64,000 bases of DNA, from assembly GCF_964204645.1 (NCBI RefSeq), contig NC_134025.1, positions 9,677,001-9,741,000 on the forward strand, written 5' to 3'. How positions within the stretch are numbered: position 1 is the first letter of the stretch; each line of letters starts with the position of its first letter. The notes under the pieces are model-generated. The model was given only the letters and a program-made list of their open reading frames with translations. It was not told the DNA's origin and did not search any database. A program made the translations under genes and the position numbers. The DNA is from Tubulanus polymorphus. Taxonomy: Eukaryota; Nemertea; Palaeonemertea; Tubulaniformes; Tubulanidae. Of the stretch, positions 12,501 to 27,500 are shown piece by piece.

Positions 12501-15500
12501 ATAATTGTTTCAAAATAAATGATATCAAGGCACGGTCACAAAATGGGCCTACATTATCTATTGCGAAGAGATTGATAATACATAATTGAAATTCCATTCT
12601 TTAAAAATAGAAACACTAGATGGATGAGCAATGAATCATATGCGTATATACATAGATATTTGATTGATGAAGTTATAGGTATAATACAATATACGAGATA
12701 TTTCATACTTCATGCTATAAACTAATCCGTCTACCTTGTAAATAAGCTATAATATCTTCAACATAGGGGGAATCAACTTCTTCCATAGTGAGCATCCATA
12801 TTACATGAATGCAGCACCTAGTAAAGCATCGATTTTCTAAAAACAATTGAATTTTCACAAAGTTATCGGGACGTTGTAAAGATAAGCTATTCGGTGTATA
12901 TACCAATGTGAAATGGATAACTATCCCTTCTATAGAATTATGGGATGTTTCTCGAAGGAAATGTTGTTCGGCAATCGTCGACTTAATCTGAAGAGAAACA
13001 GAAATAAATGCCGTACGAAATTTTAAATCGCGCAAGGTAAATAGTATGCGTTGAATGGTTCCAGATTACTGGTGGTGAATATACTAGCGCTGCCACCTAC
13101 GAATAAACAAGCAAACTAGAGCGCTTCCTTGGCAACAAGTTTACGCACCCAGCGCTATGGCGTTCATACATACTTAGTGGCATTAACCCTGTAATACTCT
13201 GTAAACCTTTCAATCAAAGATATTACCGGTATCCCTGTCAAAGGAATTAGTATTCTGGCATACAGAAAATGAAAGAAAATTCAGGTGATAAACTTTCCCT
13301 CTATTATGTTGTCCATCGATGAAGCAAATAATTATATAAGGAATTGGCCGAAGAAGTTCACAAATGTACAATGTACCACAGATGCGGGCTAAAGAAATTT
13401 CTACACAGGGATATTGATATTTTCTTCTCTTTTAAGATCATTGCATTTGAATAGAATTTTGAAAAGTAGATTTCTTCGCATAATATTCGAGAGGGACTAT
13501 TCTCCATTGCAACTGATTTTATTTTAAAATTCACCTTGAAATTTGTTCAGATCATTTTCGCAAAATCACACTGCATAAAATTATTATCACCCTGGTAGGT
13601 GGTACATGTTCAATGATTAATTATGCATGCGAACTATGTTTATGATTCGGAAATGTTCTACTAACATTTATTCAACGAATTAATTGCGCGATCTCTCAAT
13701 CTTAAAAATGTTTGCTTAACTAAGGAACCCACACACACGATAACAACTACATGTGCCTTTGCATGTGCTTAGCGTGCAATTTAATCATTCATTAAGGATT
13801 TCATTGGAATCGTTTGCCGAGCCGAACTGTCAATGTTAGAAATGAAGTGATGATTGTTGTGCGTTGTACACAAAAACCGAAAATACAGTTCTTCGATCGG
13901 AATCTAAAGAAAATCCAGAACACCGATCGAGGCGCCTTCGGCAAAAAACATGGTTATGACATGGCAGAAACGCTTCTCTAAAACACATGCTAAGGCTATT
14001 ACAAACCTTTTTTATAGTTCATATGAGCGCGGTATCGTTTTTGGAGGTCGACGCTTTCCCGTCGATTGCGCGAAGTCCGTACCGGCGACTCCCCATCCGG
14101 AGGAAGATGGGGCGATTGCTTCGGTGTCGTACGCGGCGTGTGGCCCGGCGACAACCATCCGGACATCATTCGCGGCGAGAGCGTCCGCGGCGACAATATC
14201 TCCGGCGAAGACATCGCGATCCGAGTCGCGCATCAATCCGAGGTTCGATGGCGAGATTACTCGCGACTAGATACGGAACCCTAAAAAGCGGACGCCGTCG
14301 CTGGTGCTTATTTCGTGAATCGGTTCATATCCCATCTCGTATTCGCGTCGATGCTCAGCGGCAACTAGTCTCCGTGTAACGTAGCATCCTTACACGTTGC
14401 AGGTAAATGACAGCATATGCCACAACGCTGAAGAATTTAATTCGATCAACTAATTCCGATCATAGCAATATATCGAACCATTACCCATTGACAGTCGCGG
14501 CACACGCATACACCGGTCACAATTCAGCAATATAAACAACGTCTGTTTAATCAGCGGGCCTTCGTGTAGTGTGGGTACTCTTTAAAACTGATAACGAAAT
14601 CAGAACAAAATGTAGATAGGCCGTTAAGAAAACGTCTCCGAATTTGATCAATAAAAACCAGTGGTTAAATTGAATGCGTAGAACAATACGGATCTATGAA
14701 AGCCTCCGCTAAGTAATTTCAACATGGTTCGTTGGTAGTGTAAAGGAACTGGTTATAAATTCCGAGCTGAATTTTCATTTCAAACGGCGTAATGAGGCTG
14801 AACAAAGGTATGCCATGGCGGAGAAACAACGCGTATTTTATTTATTGTAAGAAGTCATGGCTTTTCTCGTCAAAAGAAGTAGCCGGTTTGGCTCGGTGAC
14901 AATTGGAACCTGTTGACGCCAACAATTATCTCGATTGAGCTGTCAAGACTATAGCTGCAATCCCACGGAGACAATTCTCAGCCCGGATCAGGCCTGCGTT
15001 AAATACGGCCTGCACCACTCCCTCCGTACTAAACACTGCTTAAACGAAGTGAGCCAGTTCTAGAACCTGTAGCAATTCACATGTCATTATTTGACCCGAG
15101 CTCAAATTTGGTTCGGGCTAAGTCCGATGTTTTTGGTTGGGCCAAACAGGCACGGGCCAATAAGCACTCACGTAAACTGTCATTCCGGGCCTAATTTGGC
15201 ATGGGCCAAAAAACGCTTGTGTGATCGCCGCTTATACTGACTCAACTGGGGTGAAATTACAACAAATCCAAACCAAAATGATGTGCAATTTAAATGATAC
15301 TGTCAAGGCAACACATGAGAAATCTGGAAGAGCAGCTGTATTTTGAAACTCCAAACAAACTCCAAACAATCTGCACGAAAAAATTGAAGAGTACAGAAAC
15401 TCGTTCTTCCCCAAAACTATCAATGACTGGAAAAGGTGTACACATATCGGTTCCAGCGTTAACCCGCAGAGCATCAACTAACCAACAACGCACACCTGCA

Positions 15501-18500
15501 CCAATCATACACGCTATCGTGGACGTGGACGGTGCAGTACTAACTTAAGATAAGAAACAAAAAAATGACATCTTACTTACTACCAGGGATAGGCATCATA
15601 AAGTAGCTCAGATGTCAACAAAAGACATTTGTTTCACATCATACGCCCACATCTCAAAGTGTAAATTCATAAATTATGGTAGATAAGTCTACACTTATTC
15701 ACCATAAATACGACAACCGTAAACCATACCTTTTAGTTCAGTATCTATAGAATCCAGAAACACATTTAAACAAGGGAATAAGTCAGCGCAACAAGAACAT
15801 AGGGGCATAGCTGAACTCTTCAAATATATGGTGTTCAATATCAGAACATGGTTTCTCGTAAAGTATTTCAGAAGTCAATTGAAGCATATTCCAAGCTGAA
15901 AGAATGTACTGGCATTAACTGACAGAATTCCGTGATGTGTAGCCAGCCTTGAAAGTTTTCGACCAAGTCATAGTTAGTAGTAATATATGTATCTTGGATT
16001 TCATTAAAGCTCTTCGAAAACCTATTTAATAGAAGTCTGTCAGCGCGTACCTACGTACATAGTCGGGATTTACAAACATAATATCATTGGTTCACGTAAG
16101 ATACTTAACAGCGCAGGTATATGTCAACAAACTGGTGAAGAAAAGTATACAATTTTGACAAGATGCTTACCTGGCTCAGGGGGCGCATCTGACCTGAGAT
16201 AGTAAATACCATATTTGCACATGATATCCATATTCGAGCTGCAATATTCATACTCGGGCATGAAACCAAAGCCCAAAATATGTCTCCTCCATGATAAAAC
16301 GGCTTCATTCCTCATTTCCAATAGGCCTCTATCCCTTGAAAATCTTTGGACCTTTTTTGTATCAATGAACAGTATTTTCAATCATATTCCAAGATAACTT
16401 TTCAAACATTTGTCATCATTTTGTAGAGGAATCCACTATTGAATCAAAGTCGTTGATTTGAATCCAGTGATATCAAGCTACCGCATATCTATGTTTTGTT
16501 TTCGAATCAAAAACCCATTTACACTTGAAAAACATGACGTAGAGTGAATTCTAGATTTGCGAATCATTAAAAATTCAATGCGAAGCCATTCGTTTTTTAC
16601 GTAAATGTACATCGCAAAATATACCACACAAGCACTTCAAATCCCGAAAATTAATTAACAATATTTCCTAGCTACAGGTACACATATTCCAGCATTGGTT
16701 TTCTATTCCGTCTGTCCGTCGCAATGCATTGCATACAATACTGAGACAGTGGTCGACTTAAACTGAAACCCTATATTTCCGCGCCTATATATCCCGCCAA
16801 AAATGGCCAAAGTCGTTCTTTTTATCATAATCGACACCTCGCATGTACGAATGTCATCAAAAAATACCGAGCCCGACTTAAACGGTACAGAAATTAATCA
16901 CATTTTCTATACATTTCGCTATCAGAACGAATGCACAGACCGTGTTCTCTTTTGAGTGAAGTATAACAAAAAATATCCTCCAGCTTCTGTCGATGTTTCC
17001 ATAGAAACCTTTTCATATACCTCTCCTTAGATATTTCCCATCGACAACGGACACGGACACCGACTAACATTACATAATCATTACATAATCGAGCGCTAAT
17101 GCATCGAAAAATGCCGCATTTTTTAAAAAGTATCCGATCAAATCACCCAAACTATCGAGACTAAAAGTCATCCAAAACCTGCCATAATTTGTCGAGACCT
17201 TATGATTTTTATAGCAGCGAAATAAATAGCGAAGGATACGCTGCACTATACGCAATATCGGAAGCCTATGGCAACCAGCCGTACTGCGCGAGAGCAGAGA
17301 CACACGTTAAACGTGATGACACAATATTGTATGAACAAAAGGAATTATAAATAACTTAAAACCAATAGCGATATAGATTCATGATGTGATTGTTACTGCT
17401 GCCGATAAAATGTGGAAATTGCGGGGTACATCGATATTTTAAAATTTCATAAGTATTCCCAATTGGTTTTAGTCAATGCATGTTTGTTCAGATGCTGATT
17501 TAAGTCATTGTTACAGATTATTCCAAATGGATCAGCGAGACTTTTAAGAAATACTTTTCTATAAAATGATGAAATATAGGAAACAGATCAATAAGGCTTT
17601 TAAGAACTATTCTTCTTTTTTTAAAATCATGAATTATACTGTTATCAGTCAGGTATGCATAACAAGATTAGAAAAAAATGAATTCAAGTCTTATCTCGGA
17701 TATTGACAAACCAATAATACCGTTACCAATAACTGAATGACCTAATACATTTATATAGATATACCTATGTACGGAACAGGAAATTGATTCTTCAATTTTC
17801 AGTAATGTAGTTTTCATTACAAATATAATCAATGCATTTCTTTTGTCAATTAATGAATAGTATATGAATCTTATTACAAGGAGACATTCTTCCATGAGCG
17901 CATCCGTGTTTGCTTTTTTCATTTTTTTTATTATTTACGAAATAATCAAGCGTATTTCTAAGAAGGCAAATATCTATTTTAAAAAAACATAGACATATAT
18001 TTCTTATCAAACTCTTCTCTACAAAACATTTTCTACCTTCATTCGTAGATAACGATGACTCGAGATATAAATGTGCTTTTATCACATGTCTTACCTCTGT
18101 ACTTATGAAATTGGTTTTCCAATTTCTTCGTAGCACCAACCAGCGAGGCCATTTTGTTCGTTATAATCTCTCTACGATAAAACTGTCTGAAAAACGCGGC
18201 CCAAAAAGTGGCCTACTGCCAAATACGCAGGAATTCTGGTATCATGAATAACTCAAAAAATAATCTTCTCTTCGAAATCGTTTTTCGTTAAGTTTCTATG
18301 ATGAAAAACAGCCATTGGTTCGACGACCAATCTTCGAAGTTGGCTGACTATGAAGTGTCGGAATTAAAAACATAGCATTTGAGGGCATTCGTTCTATACA
18401 CATATAAAACCATACCAACGAACCCGTCACGGTATTGTATAAGGCCTACATATCCAGAAGTACAAATATGAAGACACATAATACGCATACATATATTGCA

Positions 18501-21500
18501 GGTTCAGGCAAAATCGAGGGACCGGAACGTCACCGGATTCCCATAAAAGTAAAAAGGTATTCGCAAAGAATAGTTAAATCATATGGCATTTTCTTTCGAA
18601 AGAAGTATTTGCCGAAGTGTGCCAAGCATTCAGTTAAACTTGATTTATTTCTTAAAGGTTATTTTTTTAAATGAAAAGACACAAAAGAAACGTGAAAGTC
18701 AACTTTCGATATGCATTTCATTCCTTTCTAAACGTATATCTCACCTTCATTTAAACGACACTTTAAATACAAACTCAATTGGCACCTTTAGGAACTTTCT
18801 TTCAACAGTTTCTCAATTTATATAAACTCATTAGTAAATTTGACGTTAAATATCTACACAAAAAAGAGCCGTATAAGCTCTGGAATATTCCTTTTTCTAC
18901 ATTGAATTACCCCTAGCGCATGTATGCATCACTCTATCTTAGATTTATCAACAAACATTGAATTCCTGAAAGCTTGAATTTGATTATTCAGTCATGAATA
19001 CCAGGTATCAGTTAAAACTTGTCTACAGTATTTCCTATTAAATTTCATTTTAAGATACGAAACATAAGACGAAATTCTTGAAGACTTCCATTATTTCTAT
19101 AAGACGTGTGAATGTCATGTGTGAGGATTTGTTAAAATCTGTAACAAATCAGTAGTCTGATCCCCAGCCTAGAATTCAAATAACCAGCTATACTTTTCTT
19201 TTTTTAATCTTAAAATAGGGATTGACCCTGTTAGATTTTTTGTTTTCATTAGGCGTCCCTTACAAACCCACCAAACCTGCCGGGAGCGAAACAGGGGGTC
19301 GGATTTTGAAATCGAAAATCGAAGTTCAGATATAGTTGTGTGATCGGCGGTCGAAATTTTGTTTAAGTCTTAGTACATAATAAGCCTTTTTACAGTTTCC
19401 AGGCGCCATTTTTTTGGGTACCCGCCGGGTCCGCATTGTTGAAATTTTTGTCCCTATTTTTCTCCGGTTTAATTTTTTTATTTCGTTCATATCTCTGGAT
19501 TTGATTAAGATAGAAACAAAGTTAAAATATCGATGAACTCGGCTGATAATAAACTTTTTTATGATATTACTCATTTGTTAAGTTAATGCAACAATGCGCA
19601 CTGGTGAAGTTATAAACATTGATAACGTCTTCCCGATAATTCAACTTGAATTATTGCTCATCTCATTCAAAAGTTCGTAATTCTTACAAATTTTAATCTA
19701 CATTTTTGAAGTTTTCAGGATCAATAGCCATCTATATGTGGTCCTATATACCTTTTACCGTTTTCAATTATCCGTATTAGTTTTTAAGTAGTTGCGAGTC
19801 AAACTTCCAAAACACGTTTTCCCGGGTCCCCTGCGTGCATCTATATATCAGGAAATTTCACAATTTCACCAGTCCCTTCTTCGTTGAAAATCAATTTTTT
19901 AAGTAACCAGGGAAATAAGGGCTCCTAGGTTTTTGAAAAATGGTAATTAAAGATATATATTCTCTAGGATTTGTCAAAATAAACGAAATAACCCAGGCGT
20001 TGCTTTAACCAGCTATCTAGGTTCGCAACAGAAATTATCATTTTGTCCAACATGTTTCATTCGATTCCAAAACTGCACGTACGGCTATACGATTGCAAAT
20101 GTGAAAGTCAGACATCATGTGGCACATGTATGAGAACCACAGTCTCAATGCTGCGTCGTATTGCCGTCGCAATTTTACATGGCTACTTACGTGAAGTGGG
20201 CTAATACAGACCTTGAATACAGGCCTTGAGAATGTGCCAAATCTCAAAACAACTATCAAACGCACGAGATCAATTTTGACAGAAAGTAAACGAATGTTAT
20301 GTTCCTCAATATATACTAATATATTCAAATTCAATTTGAAACACCTTCCAGCTCGTGTCACGATCAGTAATAAAGATCGAACATCGAACATTCTCAAAAA
20401 AACAAACCCGATCCAACGGTTTGCAAGCGTCAAGTTTGACACAGCCATGGCTGCCTCCATTTGCGTGGAGCTGCTGCTGAAAATTCAAAAATGTAAATCG
20501 GGTACCGGTATTTAACCGAGGACCGAGTGCTCGCCATTACACCATGGTATTTCTGATGGTTATTTTTTGAGCAACTGGCTCCAGAATCACCTGCCAACGG
20601 CCATATTTCATTGATGCAATATACCGGTACTGTGAAACAATATAATATTGACGGGAGATCAATGAAACTTAAATGCCTGACACTAGAAGACTTATTTCGA
20701 CTTTTTTGACTATCTTAGATGATTGGGAGAGGGGTCCAAAAATAAGGACATTTTCCGTATATTAAGGCTGCGAGTAGGGTGCTCCTCGGTGTTGAAACAA
20801 ATACATCCAAAACAATTTAATTTGCAAAAGGATGAGTGTTAAATTTGTAGGCTTTAAGCGATCACTGTCTTGACAAAGATGGTAACCTTAATGGGAAGGA
20901 GCGGGGGTCCGGACTACCGACCCTCCAAACCCGTAGTCTGTCCCTGTGTTACTAGAAATATATCTCTATTAACCATTTTTTCAAATAACTAGGTGCCCTT
21001 GTTTCCATAGTTACGGAAAATTTTGATTTTAACAAAGTAGGACCGGTTGAATTGTCAAATTTCTTGATATAAATATGCAAACATGATACTCTAGAAAACG
21101 TGTTTTGGAAGTTTGACTCGCAACTACTTAAAAACTAATACGGATAATTGAAAACGGTAAAAGGTATATAGGACCACATATAGATGGCTATTGATCCTGA
21201 AAACTTCAAAAATGTAGATTAAAATTTGTAAGAATTACGAACTTTTGAATGAGATGAGCAATAATTCAAGTTGAATTATCGGGAAGACGATATCAATGTT
21301 TATAACTTCACCAGTGCGCATTGTTGCATTAACTTAACAAATGAGTGATATCATAAAAAAGTTTATTATCCGCCGAGTTCATCGATATTTTCACTTTGTT
21401 TCTATCTTTATCCAATCCAGAGATATGAACGAAATAGAAATATTAAACGGGGAAAAAATAGGGACAAAAAATTCAACAATGCGGACCCGGTGGGTACCCA

Positions 21501-24500
21501 AAAAAATGGCGCCTGGAAACTATAAAAAGGCTTATTGGAAATTTTGGTTGTTTTCAACCCCTGAAAAATTGTCCAATATGCCAAAGCCTTGATAAGAAGA
21601 CAGGCGATTGCTTACTGACCAAAGTTTAAAACTTCAAAACGTAAAACAAACATAAATAGAAATTTTGGTTTATAGTTGTCAAACCACGGAAATATTTCCA
21701 TACGCTAGCGATAAGTGTAATGTTCACATAATAATGTTCGAAGATAAGATTGAGCACAAAAACACAACACTCATATGGAACAGACATCAAAATGGCCCTT
21801 GTTTCGCTCCCGGCAGGTGTGGTGGGTCTGTAAGGGACACTCAATCAAAAAATGAAACGAAATTTACCAACCAAATAAATAACAGGGACAATTCCTATTT
21901 TAAGATAAAAAACTCGGCACATACCTGACGCCTTTAACCAGTATTTCAATGTAATAACATTGGATGACAAGTTAAACCCTAGTCAACATATTGTAACTAA
22001 GTTGTTCGGTCGAAACTTATGCCACATCTGACGATGATCTCTAGTGTGAGATCAAACGTCGTGTCTTTTAGATTTTTTTTATAAAACAAATTCTCGATTT
22101 TAAAGTTCTCTTAATTCGTACATAGCGGGTTTTTATCTTATTATGCCACATCTTCTGAACAATAAATGCGGCACATTATTACACCGCCCACGAGGTTTTC
22201 ATCGGCTCCATCTATATACACTATATACAACTCAATTCTAGATCTTACCTTTGTACGTTTGCCGTTTATCATCGACTACCTGCGAAGCCTGCAAGATGTC
22301 TTCTTTTTCGAGGCTGACGCTTCGAACTCGCGACATCTCATGTGCGTACGCGGTAAAAAAACTAAACGATAGACGGTTCACTGATACTTGTCATTGCACT
22401 AAATCGCAAAATTTTGCTCGGGACCTAGTGACGACACTTCTCCGCGATAAACGTTATCTAAATTCCGAAATTGAAATTAAACCGCGCCGAGGACAGCGCA
22501 ACACTCACATATACGTATTAGCTATATATACTTAAATATCAAGCGCTAAATAAATACATTTCTAGCACTGTAAAGATAATGTTTAAGCACAAACAATGCG
22601 AAATGAACTTATTCAAATTAGTTTGGGAGAAATTTTCTGACGCGTATTATTAGGTTTGGAACCTACTGCATTGACACCGTAACGACACCCCCCTAACGGT
22701 ACATGTAATAAAAATGCATTCGATGATAAATTGGCCTTTTTTAACGAGTCATGGTCAGTACTTGATACTGAAAAGATCGGCTTTAAGATCAAACGAAGTC
22801 AGCGAAGCCGAATTCGTGACCACTGAACAAATGCCATATCATTTCAATAGCGTTACTACTTCGCGATTTAAATTTCAGTACAATGATATATAAACCAAGT
22901 GAATGACAGGAATTTTCTAAAGAGAACCATGGCAAATTGATTAGTTTTATCACACTACAACAGTTACAAATGAGCTGATCTTCTCTGATTTGAAGAGAAT
23001 AAAACAGTGTATCAAGTCTTAAACAGGCTTAGAACCATCCTCCAACAGCGAAGATTCGAACCTGATGGCATCGAGACTGAGCCACGGCACGAAACCCTGC
23101 CACACTAGCCCGAGTGCGCGGCAGTTTCTTGTGGCAAACTTGCGCACCTGGTCTAGTGTGGCAGGGCTTTGCGCCATGGCTGAGTCTAGGGATGTCATCA
23201 GGTTCTAATCGTTGCCAGGGGAGGATGGCTTATAACCTAATCTAACACAAGAAAAATGATAACTAAGAGAAGAAAAACTATGCATAGGTTGTTTAGCATA
23301 TCTTTAACAAATCTAAGACTTCCGAATGATTTCAACTAGGAAATAAAAAAATTTGCAAAATTTTTATTAGTCAATCCATGCTATCTCGATTAAGAAAATT
23401 TTAGCAGCGTTAATGTCAACACTTTGTCTTTGAATTCGTACAATATGACTTGATTTAACTTGACTAATAATTGCTTTGGGGGTAGTGGCACTCTTCCATT
23501 CAGCGCGGATTATAATGTCGGACAGGAGAAGTCGAATTAACATAACTGAAATTGCGCGATTGAAAAATGAAATAGACCTCTGGCAGAATTCCAAACGAAA
23601 ATTCCTCTAAAACCACCTTCCGTCAAGATTAAGAACTATTGATATATCTATGATGAACTTCAAAATACAATAAGCCCAGAATAAAGTGTTAAACAGAATT
23701 GAAACATATAAACAGCTTTTTTCAAAAACGTTTTGTACGGCTTAAAATTCAGGAAACATCAATATATAGAGAGACTACATTCTAAGTGTATATCATTATG
23801 TACATATTTAAAGGTTTTAACTACTTATAACCCTCAAACCAATTCTAACTGTTATAAATCTAATGCTGATCCTATTCTTAATTTTAAGATTTTAAAAATC
23901 AGTTATACGGATATAGCCGAACACTTCCGCTAACATAAATGGAGAAATTTGTAAAAAAAAAATCACGAAATTCATATTTCAACTAATTACGGCAGGTACT
24001 TGAAAAGAAATAAACTAGAACAGTATCGCCTGTAAAAGTCCCACGAGAATCAAAATTATATGCATTCTTGATACGATTTATGAGACATTTTCATGTAAAC
24101 TATAAAACCAGTTCATTCATTCGAAATATTTCTGAATCTCCCGAACTGAATTAATAACGATTTTCTATTCTAGTTCTACGAATGTTCACTGCGGCGCCAC
24201 TATCTAACAGTATGAAAGGTAGAAACTTCCAGAATATCTTAACTTAGGTGCGAAAGTTCACCGTTGTTTTTTTCCATTATCACCAAAAACCTTTCGATCA
24301 ATTCAAGAACTTTTGAACTTTTTAAGAAACACAGTTATAACGTTTCTTTTCAAGTTGCCTTAAAGAGCAAGTGGAAAAAAATGATAATAATTCCAGATTC
24401 ATAGTAACGTTTTTTTCTTGATCAAGTCCGCTAAAATAAGTAAAATATATTGTCTACTGTTAGATAATCTGACTAACTAATATTGAGCTACTTCATAATA

Positions 24501-27500
24501 TCAAATATTTAAGGTATATTGCGGTAAGCTGCCTGTCTGACATTCTTGATTGACTTCAACATTATGGGAGGGGAACGTTTCTGAATCCGGTTTACATAAT
24601 TTCGATCGTTCTTAGGAATATTTGATTAACCGACATCGGAAAAAACGGTTACAGGATCGCGATAACAATAGGCGAAAAAAGAGTTTATCGGTAAAACGTC
24701 ACATAAATATCGACGGTTATGTAGAAAAGTTTGCGTTGCGGTGACTTGTTACACAGCGTATCCTCTGGCAACGACCAATAGGGGACTGTTATATGTCTAT
24801 ATATATATTCGTCCGCGTGTTAAGTATGAGAAAACGACTACCTGTCACGGAAGTGCCAATTCTCTTTCCACTTACACTAACGAACAATGTATTAAACATA
24901 CAGCTATATGAATAGAATTGACAGACGAACATTAAACATTTTCACGTCATAGACAAGTTTTAAGCTACTTAAATGCCGATCCCTGCAGTCGATCGCGTTC
25001 GATTGTGACCGTAAGCCGCAGGGGGCGTTCTGCGACCAGAAGGTCTCGGGTCTTTGCGCCTTTATGTGTAAAGTTTCACACCATTTTGCGTATAAAGGAT
25101 TGCATTAGGCAGCCGTTAATTCATCAATGAACTTTGAATTAACTTTTTGCGTGGGCTTGTTATTAATTCAATTATGATCCACGCAGTGATTTATCCACGT
25201 AATTCGTGGTTTTGTAATTTCTTAAACACAAACTTTGCCCCCACAAAATCTCTACGTTACAAGAGTTTAATATTTCAGTTCTACATTGGAAAGTTTTCTA
25301 CAAACCTATTTATAAGATAATTCAAATCTTTTCGAATAGTTTATATAATCGTCCTCAGTTCTCAGATATACTCAAATTAAAAATCAGAAAATCAGGAACA
25401 CTTTCATAAATAAGTTTAAAGACCAATCATAATTGTGCCTTAACTATTTCTTATCTTCAGAACTAACCTATAAACTGAGTCAAACACCTAGAACAAAATT
25501 ATGACAAGTCATCGAAGATCGATGATCATATTATCATTTAGGGTCGTCATTTTATTGTAATTTTCCCTATCATTATAATTATATTATTATTATCTTTATT
25601 ATCACTATATCGCTATTTTGTTTTTGTACACTATTTGTTTTTTGTTTATTTTTCATATCTAGGGCATTCCCCCTTTTTTAGTACAGCCTTTAGGCTTGGA
25701 GATATCCTTTCAATTGTGCAGGGCAGTGTACATTAAAGCAACATTCATAAAAATCTTGTACATATATTGGCAAATAAATATATATTATATATATATTATT
25801 ATCTAATCATTCTCATGTGAAACATCCCATAAAATTTAAGATAAGTCACAAATCCAAATTTCATCCAAACAGAAGACATCGACCGTAATAACAACAAATT
25901 CTCTTGACCCTGGAACCAGATGCAAGGTTAACTGTTCATAATGAATGAATCGATACGTACAGAAATCATTTTCCCTGAACTATCATCAGCACACCTTTTC
26001 ATAATAAAAACACGGTCGCGATTCATTAAATAAGGAAATTTGAAAATGTTTATTCTACGGGATTCAATCGATAAAGGATCGATCACGGATGCTAAAGGAA
26101 AAAACCTGCAAAAATATATGCAATATCATGCGTCGGTAATAAAAACAAGTACCCGTAATATGATTGATACAAGTAGTTTGCGTGTGGCAGATCAAACTTC
26201 ATTATTCATCACCCAGTTAAAACTGTTCCAAGTATGGCAACACTAGAGACGACTGCTGCTACGCATCAATAGCAATCATGAAAATTAAATCCAATAACCC
26301 GCACGCTGTTAACTACACCATAAAGCTAGATACACTGAATTCAGCAGTGTTAATGACCAGTATTTGTGACGAAATTCATCAATTTCTAAAATGCACAGAA
26401 TTGACACTTCGATATTTAAGATTACATGGCCGAATAACATACTGTCTTACAAACATCTCGTGCGCGTAGGAAGCAGTTAACAAACGTCTAGACGTTGAAT
26501 ACAAATTTCAGTAGTTATCATCCGTATTGCATTTTTCAATTGAAAATGATTCATTATTATGTCAACATCATTGCTTCAAATTTGTCGTAATAAAAAAGGC
26601 AAAATTCCTCATAACATTTTTCTACATAAAAGCCATACGGTCTATCTAATAAATTCTAGAGAAAAATCTTCATATCTTTACCTTTTTTCTCTTGTATTTT
26701 AAGGTACACGCTGCCTCCGTCTGATCCGCTACTCGATTTACGCATATTTGAACGGGGTATAAAATTCTCTTCAACACAAAACTAAAACACTTTATCCGAT
26801 TATCTTTTCACTTATATCGAATTTCTAAATTCGTTGCGTTGTCGTCGGCTAGCTAATGCGTAAAAAAAAACGTGTATCTCCTGAGTTGTTGATGATGTTG
26901 CTTCGGGTGTTAAATGCATTCAGAAACTTCATCCAATGAGAGAGAGATGTTTCACAGGAATAGTCCTTGTCACACACTGCTGCAAGCCTGGGCAATCAGA
27001 CCGTCACTACTACAGTACTATTAATAATAATACGACACTGACAGGCAGCTACAGGTATAATTGTTCCACGCGAGTATTCAACTGTGACGAACGAACGCTA
27101 CTACTCACTCACGCTCTAATCATAAATTTAATTTTGCTGCAAAGATTAATTGTAAGCTAAAGGGACACGCGTGAATTAAGGTCGATTGTTTCACCGGGTG
27201 TGGAATCTGATTAAAATGTCGCGAAAGCTAAATAACTAACTACCGTAAGCGACGAATAACCTATCGGTTATGTGTTTGCGTATACCTTAACTTTACCGTA
27301 CTACCACCTCTTCAAGGCTTTTACACGTGTAAACAACTAAACAAATAAACGTTCAGTAATTCGAAAACTCAAATTTTATTATAGAAAATTTGCGAATTTT
27401 CACGCGTCCCATTTCAATTTTATCAACACTATATTATCGATTTAGAAAAAAACGTTTAAAATTATGTAATCATGATATCATTGAATATCAAGTGTTTTTG

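Noticed and set aside
13950-14379. Plus-strand and second minus-strand open frames over the 14-kb GC patch
   Set aside because: They are shadows of the Ser/Pro exon, whose TCG-CCG codon pattern and donor fit only one minus-strand frame.
20038-20460. 140-codon minus-strand frame inside the long-TIR element
   Set aside because: Low-complexity reading with no transposase or other motif, in the interior of a non-autonomous element. Not supported as a gene.
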